Positions 15,768-25,771 are shown, counted from the stretch's first letter. The stretch: 64,000 bases of DNA from a bacterium (GCA_030690415.1 JAUYGZ010000011.1:70269-134268); one strand, 5' to 3'. Made by a program: numbers and translations. Notes: generated by a model not told the origin, from the sequence alone.

Positions 15768-18700
15768 ATGAAAAAAGGAGCCCTCATCCTGATCATCATC
15801 GTCATCAGTGGCTTGCAGATAAGCCTCCAGATGAAGGCTCACCCGACCCTCCTCCCCCACACCTTCGGATATACCGGCATCCCACCCTCCCCTTCAGCTC
15901 CCGACGAAGTGCTCATCAACGAGCTCGAGACCATGCCCCCTTCAGGACAAGGCGAATGGCTTGAATTGTTCAATCCCGGATCCCTCAGTCTCGACCTCAG
16001 CCCTTGTTCGGTCCACGATGCCAATGCCCAAATCCACCAGTTCAGCTCCGGTGACACGGTCAGCCCGGGAGGACACTTCGTTGTGAATCTGTCTTCGCAA
16101 AAATTGAACAACAGCGGTGACACGGTTCAGCTCATCTGCTCAGGCCTGCTCATCGACGAAGTCCGCTATGGTAGCCACTCTCCCGCGCATTCGTACTACA
16201 GCGAAGAAGGCTTTGAAGAAAGCCTGGGCTACCTGCCTGATCCCAGCGGTCTCAATACGCTTGGTCGCTCTCCAGACGGGAATAGCCTTTGGTTTCTCTT
16301 CTCCCACGAGCTTTATCCCACCAAAGGCTCAGCTAATTCTGACCTGCGAGTGGTCCAAGGTGTCATCAACCCCAGCTTCGGGGTCAGCGGAACTTCCGTT
16401 CGCATCAGCTGGGAGTATCCCGAAGGGGAGGACATGGCTGGCACTAAAATCTTTGTGAATCATTCGGGGACGGGATACAGCGATCAGCTTGTTCAAACCG
16501 TGGCCTATCCCGAGCAAACAGCCCTGATTGAAAATCTGCCTCAAGAGCTCATCACCATTCGACTCATCAGTTTCGACCACTCCGGAAAGGAAGCTGAAGG
16601 CGTCAGAGTAGCTGAGCTGGCTATCAGCTTAATCGGCCTGGAAGTCAGCGAAGTACTGCCCTACCCAAAGGTCGGTCTGGAGTTCATCGAGCTGCATAAT
16701 AGCTCCCCTGTTCCTCTCGACCTCACCGACTACGAGCTGAATGTGACGAACGCCTCAGCCGATCTGAATGACCCCAGTGGGAGCTTCATCTTCTCAGCCT
16801 TCATCTTGGCACCGGACGAGTACTTCGCCATTTCAATTGACCCTGAAAGCTATGGTTTTAGGCTGAGTGATATTGGCAGTCTGATCGAGATCTTCGATGA
16901 GAATGGTATTCCCATAGCTTCGATCGACTACCTCACTCCATTCAAAGGGGTCTCCGTCACCTATGACGATCAGATTTTGACCACGCTCCAGCACCCCACT
17001 CCAAATCGCCCCAACATCTTTGCCAACCTTTCCCCCACCGCACTCATCTCTCTCCAAGGGAGTCCCCGCATCACAGGATGTACCTCACTTAGCTTCAATC
17101 CCACAGGAGCCCAGTCCTTCGATCCCGACGAAGATGACATCAGCTATGCCTGGACCTATACCAATGAGTCGGGAGATATCCTCTTCACGTCCGCCGAAAA
17201 GAATCCCCTCAGTTTCCCCTTCACCACCGACCTGGGTGAATACTTTACGGTGGAGTTGGAGGCTACCGATCCCTTTGGCGAAATGGGAACTGACATCCTC
17301 AAGCTGGAGCTGCTTATCTGTGATGGACGAAAGCAAACGTTGAAAGAGATCCAGTCAGAAGGAGTGGGAGGAGTGGTTCAGTATTCATCTGACATACTGA
17401 TCAATGAGCTTTTGCCAAACCCTTACGGGAAAGACACAGGTGTCGAGTTCATCGAGCTTTACAACCGCGGACCGGAATCGGTTCAGCTCAACGGCTGGAA
17501 ACTCGGAGAGAAGACGAAGAAAAAACTGGATGGCCTCAGTATTGCTTCCAAAGGCTTTCTCATCTTTGAAAAAGCTTCCCTCCTTAATTCCAAGGCAACG
17601 GTCGAGTTGCTGGATCCCCACGATGATGTGATCAGCTCGGTCACTTACACAGATGCCGAAGAAGGCAGAAGCTACAGCCGCGACGAGTACGACAATTTTC
17701 GCTGGACCGCTCCCACTCCGGGCAGCCTAAATGACTTCCCCTTCGAAAAGGAAAGCGTTTATCTCCAGGCCTCAGCCCCCGTCATCATCACCCGTTTCCT
17801 GGCCAATCCAAAAGGCCCTGACGAGGGCCAGGAGTGGATTGAGATTCAAAATCGCACCGAATCTCCGGTTGACCTCACCGGCTGGCAGCTTGACGACCGT
17901 GAGGGAGCCTCGGTTCCTTACACCTTCCCATCACTCATTCTTCGCCCCAAACAAACGCTCAAACTCAGTTCGGACACGAGCGGGATCACCCTCCGTAATA
18001 CCGCCGATCAGATCCGTCTTTTTAACGACATGCGCCAGCTCATAGACCAGGTCGAATGGTTCACGCCTGTCGCCGATGGCCTGATCCTGACGCGATCAGA
18101 CCTGGTCCAGGGTGAAAATATCGAGCCCGACTTGGCAAAAGTGATCCGCGTGGTCGATGGAGACACCATTGATGTAGAGATGACCGTTGACGGTATCCTA
18201 AAAGTGGAAAGGGTTCGCCTCATCGGGGTCGACACTCCGGAGACCGTCCATCCATTCAAACCCCTCGAATTCTTTGGAAAAGAAGCCTCTAATTACACCA
18301 AATCTCAGCTTGAAGGCCAAACCGTTCGCCTCGAATACGACCTCAGCAAGAGGGACAAATACGGCCGTCTTCTTGCTTATATCTACCTAGGCGATCGGCA
18401 TTTCAATGCCGAACTGATCTCAAAAGGCTATGCATTCGCCTACCTCAGGTTCCCATTCCGGTACCGTGAGGAGTTTCGGCGGCTGGAGATCCAGGCGAAA
18501 GAAGCCGGAGTTGGGATCTGGGCAAGCGACGACATTGTGCAAATTAAAAGTGAACAGCAAAAAGGCATTGACGAGGAGCTGGAAGGAATGGAGATATTTG
18601 AGGAAATGCTGAAGGAGCTGGAAGAGGAGAAGGAAGAGGATCAAGATAAAGATGATAAGGACGATAAGGAAGAAGAAATGCAGGGAGAGAAGAATCCGGA

Positions 18701-20030
18701 GGATTACGACCAAATGGGTTGGGATCAGATTCGCCTCAACGAAATTTTGCCCAATCCAGCAGGGAAAGACAACGAGGGTGGCGAGTTTATCGAGCTGATC
18801 AATCTCGGTACGGTACAGGTCGATCTGAGTGACTGGGAAATTCTCAATAATAAGAAAAAAGCAATATATGGATTCAATAACACAGTCGTAGCCGAGGATG
18901 GCGATGTTAGCACCGTAGTCGAGGATCGACATCTTCGGCTATGGAAGGGTTCGATCTTTCTCCTCCAGCCACTTCTCACCGCCCTCAAAAACACCAGCGA
19001 AACGATTCAGCTGATCGACCCTTTTGGCACAGTTCGAGACGAGTTCAGCTACGACCAGGCCATGAAAGATGATCAGGTCTGGGCGCGAAATCCTCTCACG
19101 GGCGCCTGGCAGCTCTCGAAGGTCGCGACTCCGGACGCAGCCAATCCTTTTACCCTCATCAGCTCCGGTCCGGACTCCGATCACGACGGCATCAGCGACG
19201 AAGACGAGCTCAGCCTGGGTTTCAATCCCCTGTCCTGGGACGGTGACGCCAACGGCTTCCCCGACGACTTCGAACTCATGATGATGCGCAAGGAAGTGGA
19301 GTTTACCAGATGGCAGGATCTCTACCACTACTATCTGGATACCGCTTTTTCCGTTCAGCTCAAACAAACGGCCAGGACACTGACCTTCTCCGGCACGAGT
19401 CGGCCGTATACCACCATTCAGCTCACGATTTATTCTACGCCTCAGACCGTGTTCATCCCCGTCGAGCCGGACGGCAACTGGAAGTACAAGGTTGATGTCG
19501 GCCTGGAAAAGGGTTCGCATCACGCGGAAGTCTATTCGTTGGACCCAAATGGAGTCATGACCAGCTCCCGCGATCCCCTACTGTTCACTCTCGAGACCCG
19601 TATGAACGTCGCGAAGCTGGCAAAAATCAGCCATAAGAAAACAAAAAAACCAAAAAATCCAAAGGGTCCCAAAGTAAAACCGCTCTACCAGATCATGGAG
19701 CCGACACCCCGGTTCACCGAGTCCCAAGTGCTCGCCTGGAATCCTCAGATCGAGCTTCTCAGCCTCTCCAACGGCCAGAATATCCAGCTGGCTTATTCCA
19801 AACAACTCCTCGCGGATCAGTTGCTCACGCCCGGCCAAACCGTTCGTTACTCGCTGAAGGAGGGTGGGATAGTGGTCAAAGACTTTGAGCTGGTGCCTCG
19901 GGCCTACGCGAAAGAGTCATCGGGTTCAGCTCGCGATGATGAGCCATTGGTGGTTCTTTTTTGTCTTGGGGCGATTTTACTCGTGGGCATTATTGTCTCA
20001 AAAAGGATTCGTCGCGGAAAAGTATTGTAA
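15768..20030 (+). CDS. Large secreted nuclease: five lamin-tail domains, PKD, SNase domain, C-terminal membrane anchor
   Basis: This 1,420-residue protein has an N-terminal signal anchor (MKKGALILIIIVISGLQ). Lamin-tail domains lie at about 45-145, 290-400, 545-640, 665-770 and 985-1115, with the pattern INE-x-LPNP...EFIELYN. A PKD-like module lies at about 430-520. A staphylococcal-nuclease domain (about 785-925) has all catalytic residues: VVDGDT (Asp797, Asp799), VRLIGVDTPE and KYGR. An Asp/Glu/Lys linker and a TSP3-like Ca2+ motif (DSDHDGISDEDE) come before a C-terminal hydrophobic segment plus KRIRRGK. It probably degrades extracellular nucleic acid at the cell surface, useful for an organism needing nucleotides. 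The ATG at 15768 is chosen; a TTG at 15753 overlaps the previous stop. Confidence 0.9.
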   Translation: MKKGALILIIIVISGLQISLQMKAHPTLLPHTFGYTGIPPSPSAPDEVLINELETMPPSGQGEWLELFNPGSLSLDLSPCSVHDANAQIHQFSSGDTVSPGGHFVVNLSSQKLNNSGDTVQLICSGLLIDEVRYGSHSPAHSYYSEEGFEESLGYLPDPSGLNTLGRSPDGNSLWFLFSHELYPTKGSANSDLRVVQGVINPSFGVSGTSVRISWEYPEGEDMAGTKIFVNHSGTGYSDQLVQTVAYPEQTALIENLPQELITIRLISFDHSGKEAEGVRVAELAISLIGLEVSEVLPYPKVGLEFIELHNSSPVPLDLTDYELNVTNASADLNDPSGSFIFSAFILAPDEYFAISIDPESYGFRLSDIGSLIEIFDENGIPIASIDYLTPFKGVSVTYDDQILTTLQHPTPNRPNIFANLSPTALISLQGSPRITGCTSLSFNPTGAQSFDPDEDDISYAWTYTNESGDILFTSAEKNPLSFPFTTDLGEYFTVELEATDPFGEMGTDILKLELLICDGRKQTLKEIQSEGVGGVVQYSSDILINELLPNPYGKDTGVEFIELYNRGPESVQLNGWKLGEKTKKKLDGLSIASKGFLIFEKASLLNSKATVELLDPHDDVISSVTYTDAEEGRSYSRDEYDNFRWTAPTPGSLNDFPFEKESVYLQASAPVIITRFLANPKGPDEGQEWIEIQNRTESPVDLTGWQLDDREGASVPYTFPSLILRPKQTLKLSSDTSGITLRNTADQIRLFNDMRQLIDQVEWFTPVADGLILTRSDLVQGENIEPDLAKVIRVVDGDTIDVEMTVDGILKVERVRLIGVDTPETVHPFKPLEFFGKEASNYTKSQLEGQTVRLEYDLSKRDKYGRLLAYIYLGDRHFNAELISKGYAFAYLRFPFRYREEFRRLEIQAKEAGVGIWASDDIVQIKSEQQKGIDEELEGMEIFEEMLKELEEEKEEDQDKDDKDDKEEEMQGEKNPEDYDQMGWDQIRLNEILPNPAGKDNEGGEFIELINLGTVQVDLSDWEILNNKKKAIYGFNNTVVAEDGDVSTVVEDRHLRLWKGSIFLLQPLLTALKNTSETIQLIDPFGTVRDEFSYDQAMKDDQVWARNPLTGAWQLSKVATPDAANPFTLISSGPDSDHDGISDEDELSLGFNPLSWDGDANGFPDDFELMMMRKEVEFTRWQDLYHYYLDTAFSVQLKQTARTLTFSGTSRPYTTIQLTIYSTPQTVFIPVEPDGNWKYKVDVGLEKGSHHAEVYSLDPNGVMTSSRDPLLFTLETRMNVAKLAKISHKKTKKPKNPKGPKVKPLYQIMEPTPRFTESQVLAWNPQIELLSLSNGQNIQLAYSKQLLADQLLTPGQTVRYSLKEGGIVVKDFELVPRAYAKESSGSARDDEPLVVLFCLGAILLVGIIVSKRIRRGKVL

Positions 20031-20036
20031 TTCATT

Positions 20037-20084
20037 AAATTTGTGATAATATTATGAGTAGAGTCATGTAATTATCACAAATTT
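20037..20084. promoter_or_regulatory. Perfect 14-bp inverted repeat abutting the ATPase start codon
   Basis: AAATTTGTGATAAT (20037-20050) and ATTATCACAAATTT (20071-20084) are exact inverted copies 20 bp apart. The right arm ends at the base before the ATG at 20085. The spacer holds A/T-rich -10-like sequence. An operator for autoregulation, or a hairpin blocking the start, is plausible. Confidence 0.75.
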
Positions 20085-21248
20085 ATGATAATTCCCCGTG
20101 TTATTTTATCGGCTATAGAAAAGCAGTTGTTTATAGGCACGGATAAAAAACCAGTCGTGGTGATATATGGTCCGCGGCAGGTGGGAAAAACGACTTTAGC
20201 TCAGCTCATCCTAAAAAAATATCCTGAACAAAAGGCATATTTCAATTGTGATTTTCTCGATGTTCAAGAGGTATTTTCCTATGCCAACAGTCATCGCCTG
20301 GGAGGAGTGGTAAAAGATCTCAAGCTTATCGTTCTGGATGAAGCCCAACGGATTGAGAATATCGGGCTTGTGCTGAAAATTCTTGTTGATCAGCATCCTC
20401 ATGTCCAGGTCATTGCCACGGGTTCATCCAGTTTCGATCTTTCCAATAAAATTAAGGAACCTTTAACGGGAAGAAAATCCGAATTTCATCTTTTCCCCAT
20501 GTCTTTTGAAGAACTGTACTCCAAGAGCAATCTGCTCGAACAAACGAGAGCGATTGATACCCTTCTTCGTTTCGGCTCATATCCTGCCGTAGTTGGACTT
20601 GGTGAAGAAGAAGCACAAAAAAGGCTCAAAGAAATTACAGGAAGCTATCTCTTTAAAGATATTTTTACTTTTCAGGATCTGAAAAAGCCTGAGCTTCTCA
20701 CCAAACTATTGCGTCTTCTTGCCTTTCAGATAGGATCCGAAGTTTCTTTTCACGAGCTGGCTCAGCAGTTGGGAGTCGATCAAACAGTCATTCAACGATA
20801 TGTCCATTTGCTTGAGGAAGCTTTCGTCATTTTTCGACTCGGAGCTTTTAAGCGCAATCTGCGTGGCGAGATTTGTAAAAGCAGAAAAATATTTTTTTGG
20901 GATTTGGGGATACGCAATACCCTGATCCAAAATTTCAACCCCTTGGAGCTGAGAAATGATCTTGGCCCTTTATGGGAAAATTTTTGTATTCTTGAACGCT
21001 TGAAATACCTTCAGAATCATCAGCTTTCAGCAAACTATTACTTTTGGAGAACGTATACGCAAAAGGAAATCGATTATATCGAAGAAAGCGGGGGGCAACT
21101 CTCAGCTTATGAGATGAAATGGAATATCGGGAAAAAAACAAAAAAACCGAAGGCTTTCTTATCAGCGTATAAGAACAGCGCCTTTACCGTAATCAATCGG
21201 AAGAACGTTGCTTCTTTTATTATGCCGGAGACGTTGCACAAGAAATGA
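20085..21248 (+). CDS. AAA+ ATPase of the DUF4143/COG1373 type
   Basis: A 387-residue protein with Walker A GPRQVGKTT (about 29-37), Walker B LIVLDEAQ (about 82-89) and sensor ATGSSSFDL. A winged-helix segment (SFHELAQQLGVDQTVIQRYVHLLEEAF) and the C-terminal DUF4143 domain follow, with a restriction-endonuclease-like core (FWRTYTQKEIDYIEE). Such ATPases are common accessory genes in prokaryotes and have been linked to toxin-antitoxin-like or mobile-element functions, but the biochemical role is not settled. A paralogue lies at 25877-27118 on the other strand. The start-adjacent inverted repeat suggests autoregulation. Confidence 0.9.
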   Translation: MIIPRVILSAIEKQLFIGTDKKPVVVIYGPRQVGKTTLAQLILKKYPEQKAYFNCDFLDVQEVFSYANSHRLGGVVKDLKLIVLDEAQRIENIGLVLKILVDQHPHVQVIATGSSSFDLSNKIKEPLTGRKSEFHLFPMSFEELYSKSNLLEQTRAIDTLLRFGSYPAVVGLGEEEAQKRLKEITGSYLFKDIFTFQDLKKPELLTKLLRLLAFQIGSEVSFHELAQQLGVDQTVIQRYVHLLEEAFVIFRLGAFKRNLRGEICKSRKIFFWDLGIRNTLIQNFNPLELRNDLGPLWENFCILERLKYLQNHQLSANYYFWRTYTQKEIDYIEESGGQLSAYEMKWNIGKKTKKPKAFLSAYKNSAFTVINRKNVASFIMPETLHKK

Positions 21249-21406
21249 TTTTCTTGAAATAACAGTTAGGCGATGTTTTGTAAGAAATTGATGGAGTTTC
21301 TAAGGCTCAATTATTGTACTTTTATTGCAGCTGAGAAACTCAGGAGAGGCAAGTGAAATGGGTTCTTTACCCACTATGCCGCCTTGGCAAATAACCCTTT
21401 TCTGCT

Positions 21407-21742
21407 CTACAATTTGGTCACCAGGACGTCGTTAAGCGAATTATAAATTTTGAAGAGTTCCTGGTATTTTGCTTGCAGAGCAGGCGGCGCCGATGCCAAT
21501 CGGTCAGGATGGAAGCGGAGGGAGGCCTTTTTCCACGCGGCTTTCCTCGCAGCGGCGTTCAACTCTCCCTCGATCCCGAATCCTTTAGTAAGATCTGAAA
21601 GAGATGGAGGTATCTCCTTCGAGTTGAAACCTTTGATGATTTTTGCGCTTATCTTGTGAAGTTCATCGAGAGATAAAGTTTCCAGATAACGGTTGAGCTG
21701 CTCAGGCGTGCTCGCGAGAAGTTCTGATAAATGCTCTGCCAC
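21407..21742 (-). CDS. J-domain protein
   Basis: A 111-residue protein. A short helical N-terminal part (LSELLASTPEQLNRYLETLSL) is followed by a C-terminal J-domain-like helix pair with the diagnostic HPD at residues 78-80 (LRFHPDRL) and a long last helix ending YNSLNDVL. It has no Gly/Phe or zinc-finger region, so it is not a full DnaJ. It lies 54 bp downstream of the 1,110-residue coiled-coil gene on the same strand and is probably co-transcribed; it may recruit DnaK to that protein. Confidence 0.75.
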   Translation of the reverse strand: MAEHLSELLASTPEQLNRYLETLSLDELHKISAKIIKGFNSKEIPPSLSDLTKGFGIEGELNAAARKAAWKKASLRFHPDRLASAPPALQAKYQELFKIYNSLNDVLVTKL

Positions 21743-21796
21743 TGATTCGGCAAGCTTAAGATCCGGAGGTTTTATCCTCGGTGGCGGTGGTGGCTC

Positions 21797-24700
21797 TTAT
21801 GGCATTGCCTTTGGCGGTTTATTTGGTGTCTTCGGTGGAGGTGGTGATTCGTCAAAGTCCATAAAACCCGACCCCTTTGCTTGCGACATGTCATCTGGCC
21901 CTGCTCCTGGTCGTGCCTTTGATGTTTTCACAGGTATTTCCGGCCCCTCAAATGACATGATAAACTCATCTGGCGCATTGTACCTTGCCTTATGGTATAC
22001 ATTATACTTTTTACCGGGAGTAAGTTTTCCTTCGTTTCTTAATTTCTGGAACGCCTCCCAGTCTATTTTTTCCCCACCTCGGATTGGTCTGTCCCATTCG
22101 GCCAATGCTCTCGCACTTTCAAGTCTCGCTCCTAATCCCTCCACTCCCTTCAGCGCCTCCTTATACTTCGAAAACGCCTGCATTGCCTTCGCATCATTGA
22201 GTCCCAAGGCAGCCAGTTCAGCTTCGGAAAGGTTTTGGATGTCTTTGAATGACTTTCCGACCAAGCCTTTTATTTCCGATACCTTTTTTCCTCCAATGGT
22301 TATGTCATCAAGTTTCGCCGAAGCCCTTGCCAGGTCATCACTCATGTTCAGTATTGCTTGCTGCAGTCGGAATCCTTTCCCTTTGACGATCCCTACTCCT
22401 TTATTGAGCAACCATTTACTTACCCGCAGTGGAGAGCCAATGACATTTTTTGCGAATTTTCCGACACCCTTTGGAAGAGACTTAAGCGATGAGCCTATCT
22501 CTCCGGCAAAGACTTTCCCCCCCCTCCAGGATGCTTTGAGAGTCGCCTTTGCTAGTCCCGCGCCACCTGTTCTGGCCATATTGAAGGCTATGGCCCCCTC
22601 TTTGGCTCCTTTTGCGGCGGCGCCAGCGCCCGTTAGAGTCAGAAAAACATTCAACGCCACTTTTCCAATTCCCTTTCCAACATCCCCCTCTGAAAAATCT
22701 TTATAAGCGATAAGAGCCTTGCCCATTTCTTTCCAGGAATGCCCTGCGGTTTCAAACGACCATTCCCCCGTTTGAGGATTCCTTCCGATGAGAGAACCCA
22801 TACCATTCAGGGTATCCAGGGGATGAGAAATCATCATGTTGACGCCAGTGACCAGCTCTCCGGCCCCATCCACGATCCCCGCTGGTATATCTAGAGTTAC
22901 ACCCGCCACAAGCTCTGTCGCAGTGCCAATGACGGGAATATCTTTTGTGGTTTCCTTCATCCAATCGCTCACATAGGTGCCCAATCCAGAAATATTGGTC
23001 AGGCCCTCTCCGACTTTCCCCAGGAAAAGACCTCCTGTAGCGTCCCACAAATTTGGCTGTTTTATCTCAAGATGATCGAGGTGGTGTTTTTGCTCATTGA
23101 AGACGGTGAAAAGCTGTTCGTTCCGTTCCAGGGAATACTTGATGTTGTCATTGATGGTGAGTTCAAACACCTCCATTCCCTCCTGTTGCCGGTCATAATG
23201 AAAGTTAATTTGTTCTTTAAGCGGGGCAAACTGCATTTTCTGAGCTTCCAGAAGCTCGATGGAGGCGCTGATCGAGCTCAGGGATGGATCAAGGGTGCTC
23301 GAGAGATAGTCATCAATACTCATATCGCTGTGGTCAGCCTCCAGGACTTTTTTTCCAAGCTCTTCAGCTGTAGTCTCTGTTATCGTATCCATCACCACTA
23401 TCTGTCGCAGACCCACCTCAGCATTGCCTTTATGCTTCATGATTTCATCACGGTTTCTCTCAAGCTCCACTCTTTGATCATTCGTCAGGTCTTCCTGAAG
23501 GAGCGTATCAGCAATGACGGACAAAACACTCTCAAGCGACTGATCAAAATTTTGGAGATCCTTTGCTTTGACCTTGGCTTCTGCTCTCATGGCTGTAGCA
23601 CCCGATAGTTCCCGGGATAAACCCTCGCGGTAGACAAATAATGAGGACTGTTGCTCGCGGAGAGTATTTTCCTGCCCCTCATAGAGCGCATATTTCTCCC
23701 TGTTAGCCTGAAGAGCTTCTTCATTTTCCTTCTCCTGGCTTTCAGCCTCTTTAAGGGCCTTATCTTTTTCGATGGGTATCTGCTCTTTTTGTTTTTGCGC
23801 TGCCTCTTGTATTTTTTGGGCATAGGCTTCGAGTTTCTCGCGACGAGCTTTCATCTCGACTTCCTTTTTTGCCATGACGACTCTGATGCCCTTCAAATAG
23901 GTCATGAGCTCTACCGACTCCGGATCATCACCGAAGAGGCCGCCTCTCAAAAACACTCCCCAGCCACCTTTGTCTTCTTCGAACTTTTGGAAGCGCTCAT
24001 CAAACTTCATCACCATGATCTGAAGATGGGTCATGTTTTCCCCCAGTTTGTTTTCCTGGTATTGGAGCTTTTGGAGCTCGAGATAGGTTCCTTCTGGATT
24101 CTCTAAATTGGCTTCAGAAAACGGAGATTTTTCGGTCTCGATCGATTTTACTTTTTCCAGCGTTTCCACCGCCTGTTCTCTTATGCTTTCCGCATTTTCT
24201 CTAGTTGTTTCTCTCGCTTCTTCTGCCGGCACCTCTGCCACTGGGGGTAGCGTAAAATCTTTTAGTCTCTGCAAAACAGCTCCAGGATTCTCAATAAAGA
24301 CTGCACTGAGGGTCTTTTCCCCATACTCATTCGGCTCTTTCGCCTTCTCCTGTGTGAGCCACTCCTCTCCTTTTTCCTTCATGATTGTTACCACATCCAC
24401 TGGCACGACCTGGGTGTTTTCGGCTTGTTGAAGTGTGAGGATATTCGATAAAAACTCAGCCTTGGTGTTCGTATCAGGAACTGCGGCAACAATCCTTAAA
24501 GCACTCTCCAAATAAGCCTTCGTCTCCACATCAAAACCATCCGGTACAGTAAGTTCATTTTCTCCCACCGTCACGTCAAGCTTTTTCCCATTTACCGTCA
24601 CCGTAAGCTTATTGTTGTCCACGGCCACATCGCTAAAGTTCATGAAGTTTGGCATCGCGGAAGATGCCTCCACAGTCGGCTCTCCCACGGGCCGTTCCGT

Positions 24701-25129
24701 AGCTGGAGGGGCTTGTGGAGGTGGAGCGGAGGAAGGCCCCGGCTTGAGCGAATCAAGCCATCCGGCTTCTCCGGCATATTTTATCCCAAAATAACCTGCG
24801 GCTACCCCGGCCGCGCCGCCCCAGAAACCTTTTTTCCAGAGACCTATGATGCCCAGGAGGGCCGCTCCGATCAGTTCCTTGTTTTCGTAGAGCAACTCTC
24901 CCCAGTCCAGATCCTTCGATTGTTTCTCAAACTTTTTTTGCCCTTCCTCTCGGGCAGCTTCTTGAGAGGCTGGAGTTGGTTCAGGAGCTGCTTCAGGAAC
25001 AGGAGGAGTCGCTGTTGCCGTTGCCTCAAAGTCACCTTCACTATTCTGGAAGATCAATCGCTTGGGAGCCCATCTCCCCTCTCCGAACTCCGAACTCCGA
25101 ACTGTTCTGTTGCAGGAGAAGCGCTTCAT
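21797..25129 (-). CDS. Giant coiled-coil protein with hydrophobic, polymorphic-toxin-like middle region
   Basis: A 1,110-residue protein of unknown function. An N-terminal Pro/Ala region is followed by a Gly-rich hydrophobic segment (about 83-125, ELIGAALLGIIGLW...GVAAGYFGI). Extended charged coiled coils (about 300-640) come next. A hydrophobic region (about 700-880) with IPVIGTATELVAGVTLDIP and VFLTLTGAGAAAKGAKEG recalls pre-toxin or membrane-active segments of polymorphic toxins. The C-terminal part (about 950-1110) has KIDWEAFQKLRNEG and ends in Pro/Lys. The start ATG overlaps the upstream stop by 4 bp. Codons near 10-20 (VRSSEFGE) are made by 7-bp tandem repeats. No catalytic motif is recognised. 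Confidence 0.75.
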   Translation of the reverse strand: MKRFSCNRTVRSSEFGEGRWAPKRLIFQNSEGDFEATATATPPVPEAAPEPTPASQEAAREEGQKKFEKQSKDLDWGELLYENKELIGAALLGIIGLWKKGFWGGAAGVAAGYFGIKYAGEAGWLDSLKPGPSSAPPPQAPPATERPVGEPTVEASSAMPNFMNFSDVAVDNNKLTVTVNGKKLDVTVGENELTVPDGFDVETKAYLESALRIVAAVPDTNTKAEFLSNILTLQQAENTQVVPVDVVTIMKEKGEEWLTQEKAKEPNEYGEKTLSAVFIENPGAVLQRLKDFTLPPVAEVPAEEARETTRENAESIREQAVETLEKVKSIETEKSPFSEANLENPEGTYLELQKLQYQENKLGENMTHLQIMVMKFDERFQKFEEDKGGWGVFLRGGLFGDDPESVELMTYLKGIRVVMAKKEVEMKARREKLEAYAQKIQEAAQKQKEQIPIEKDKALKEAESQEKENEEALQANREKYALYEGQENTLREQQSSLFVYREGLSRELSGATAMRAEAKVKAKDLQNFDQSLESVLSVIADTLLQEDLTNDQRVELERNRDEIMKHKGNAEVGLRQIVVMDTITETTAEELGKKVLEADHSDMSIDDYLSSTLDPSLSSISASIELLEAQKMQFAPLKEQINFHYDRQQEGMEVFELTINDNIKYSLERNEQLFTVFNEQKHHLDHLEIKQPNLWDATGGLFLGKVGEGLTNISGLGTYVSDWMKETTKDIPVIGTATELVAGVTLDIPAGIVDGAGELVTGVNMMISHPLDTLNGMGSLIGRNPQTGEWSFETAGHSWKEMGKALIAYKDFSEGDVGKGIGKVALNVFLTLTGAGAAAKGAKEGAIAFNMARTGGAGLAKATLKASWRGGKVFAGEIGSSLKSLPKGVGKFAKNVIGSPLRVSKWLLNKGVGIVKGKGFRLQQAILNMSDDLARASAKLDDITIGGKKVSEIKGLVGKSFKDIQNLSEAELAALGLNDAKAMQAFSKYKEALKGVEGLGARLESARALAEWDRPIRGGEKIDWEAFQKLRNEGKLTPGKKYNVYHKARYNAPDEFIMSFEGPEIPVKTSKARPGAGPDDMSQAKGSGFMDFDESPPPPKTPNKPPKAMP

Positions 25130-25695
25130 GAACCGGGTAATTGATATTTGTTTTTCATCTGCTTCCCAATCGTGTTGGCAATGCGGTTGAGCTCAGCGGA
25201 AAGCTCACGGAGCCTGGCCACGGTCCGGTCAATTTTTTCCGGATCGAACTGCTGCCGGGGGTCGTCTTTGAGGGCCTTAACACTTTTCTCAACCTGTTTC
25301 ATGCCCTGAGGGCCAATGCTGATCAGGAAGTCTCTCAGGTGATCTTCGCTCTCAAGAATTTTCGCGATGTTTTCGGGCGTCATGGGGATCTGCTCTTCAT
25401 GGCTCATGCTTTCCACCTCCTCACGCCTGGTCCCCATCGCCTCATACATCCGCTGGAGTTTCTGACTGGCCTCCGTTTCTCTTTCCATCTGTTCTTCAAG
25501 GTTCTGGTGAAAGGCTTCTTCGTATTCCTTCCTGAGCTTCACAAGGTCATCATGCAGCGCTTCAAGGGCCCCCTCGCTCATCTCCCGCAGCTCGTCAAGA
25601 AAGCGCTGCTTTGTTTTATCGTCCAGAAAGCTGTCCTGAATCATTTGGGCTGTCTGAGCCAGCAGATCGGGTGGGAAAGTGTTGTCCTTTCGCAT
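25126..25695 (-). CDS. Coiled-coil protein, function unknown
   Basis: A 189-residue, almost wholly helical charged protein (LREMSEGALEALHDDLVKLRKEYEEAF and RTVARLRELSAELNRIANTI), without signal peptide or membrane segment. Its stop overlaps the start of the 1,110-residue gene, so the two are translationally coupled and probably act together. No family is recognised. Confidence 0.75.
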   Translation of the reverse strand: MRKDNTFPPDLLAQTAQMIQDSFLDDKTKQRFLDELREMSEGALEALHDDLVKLRKEYEEAFHQNLEEQMERETEASQKLQRMYEAMGTRREEVESMSHEEQIPMTPENIAKILESEDHLRDFLISIGPQGMKQVEKSVKALKDDPRQQFDPEKIDRTVARLRELSAELNRIANTIGKQMKNKYQLPGS

Positions 25696-25771
25696 GGGCT
25701 AAAAAAGAGAGAAATATCCTTTCATTATAGCACTAAAAAGCCATTTTTCAAAGGTCGGAACCGCATCCCCC

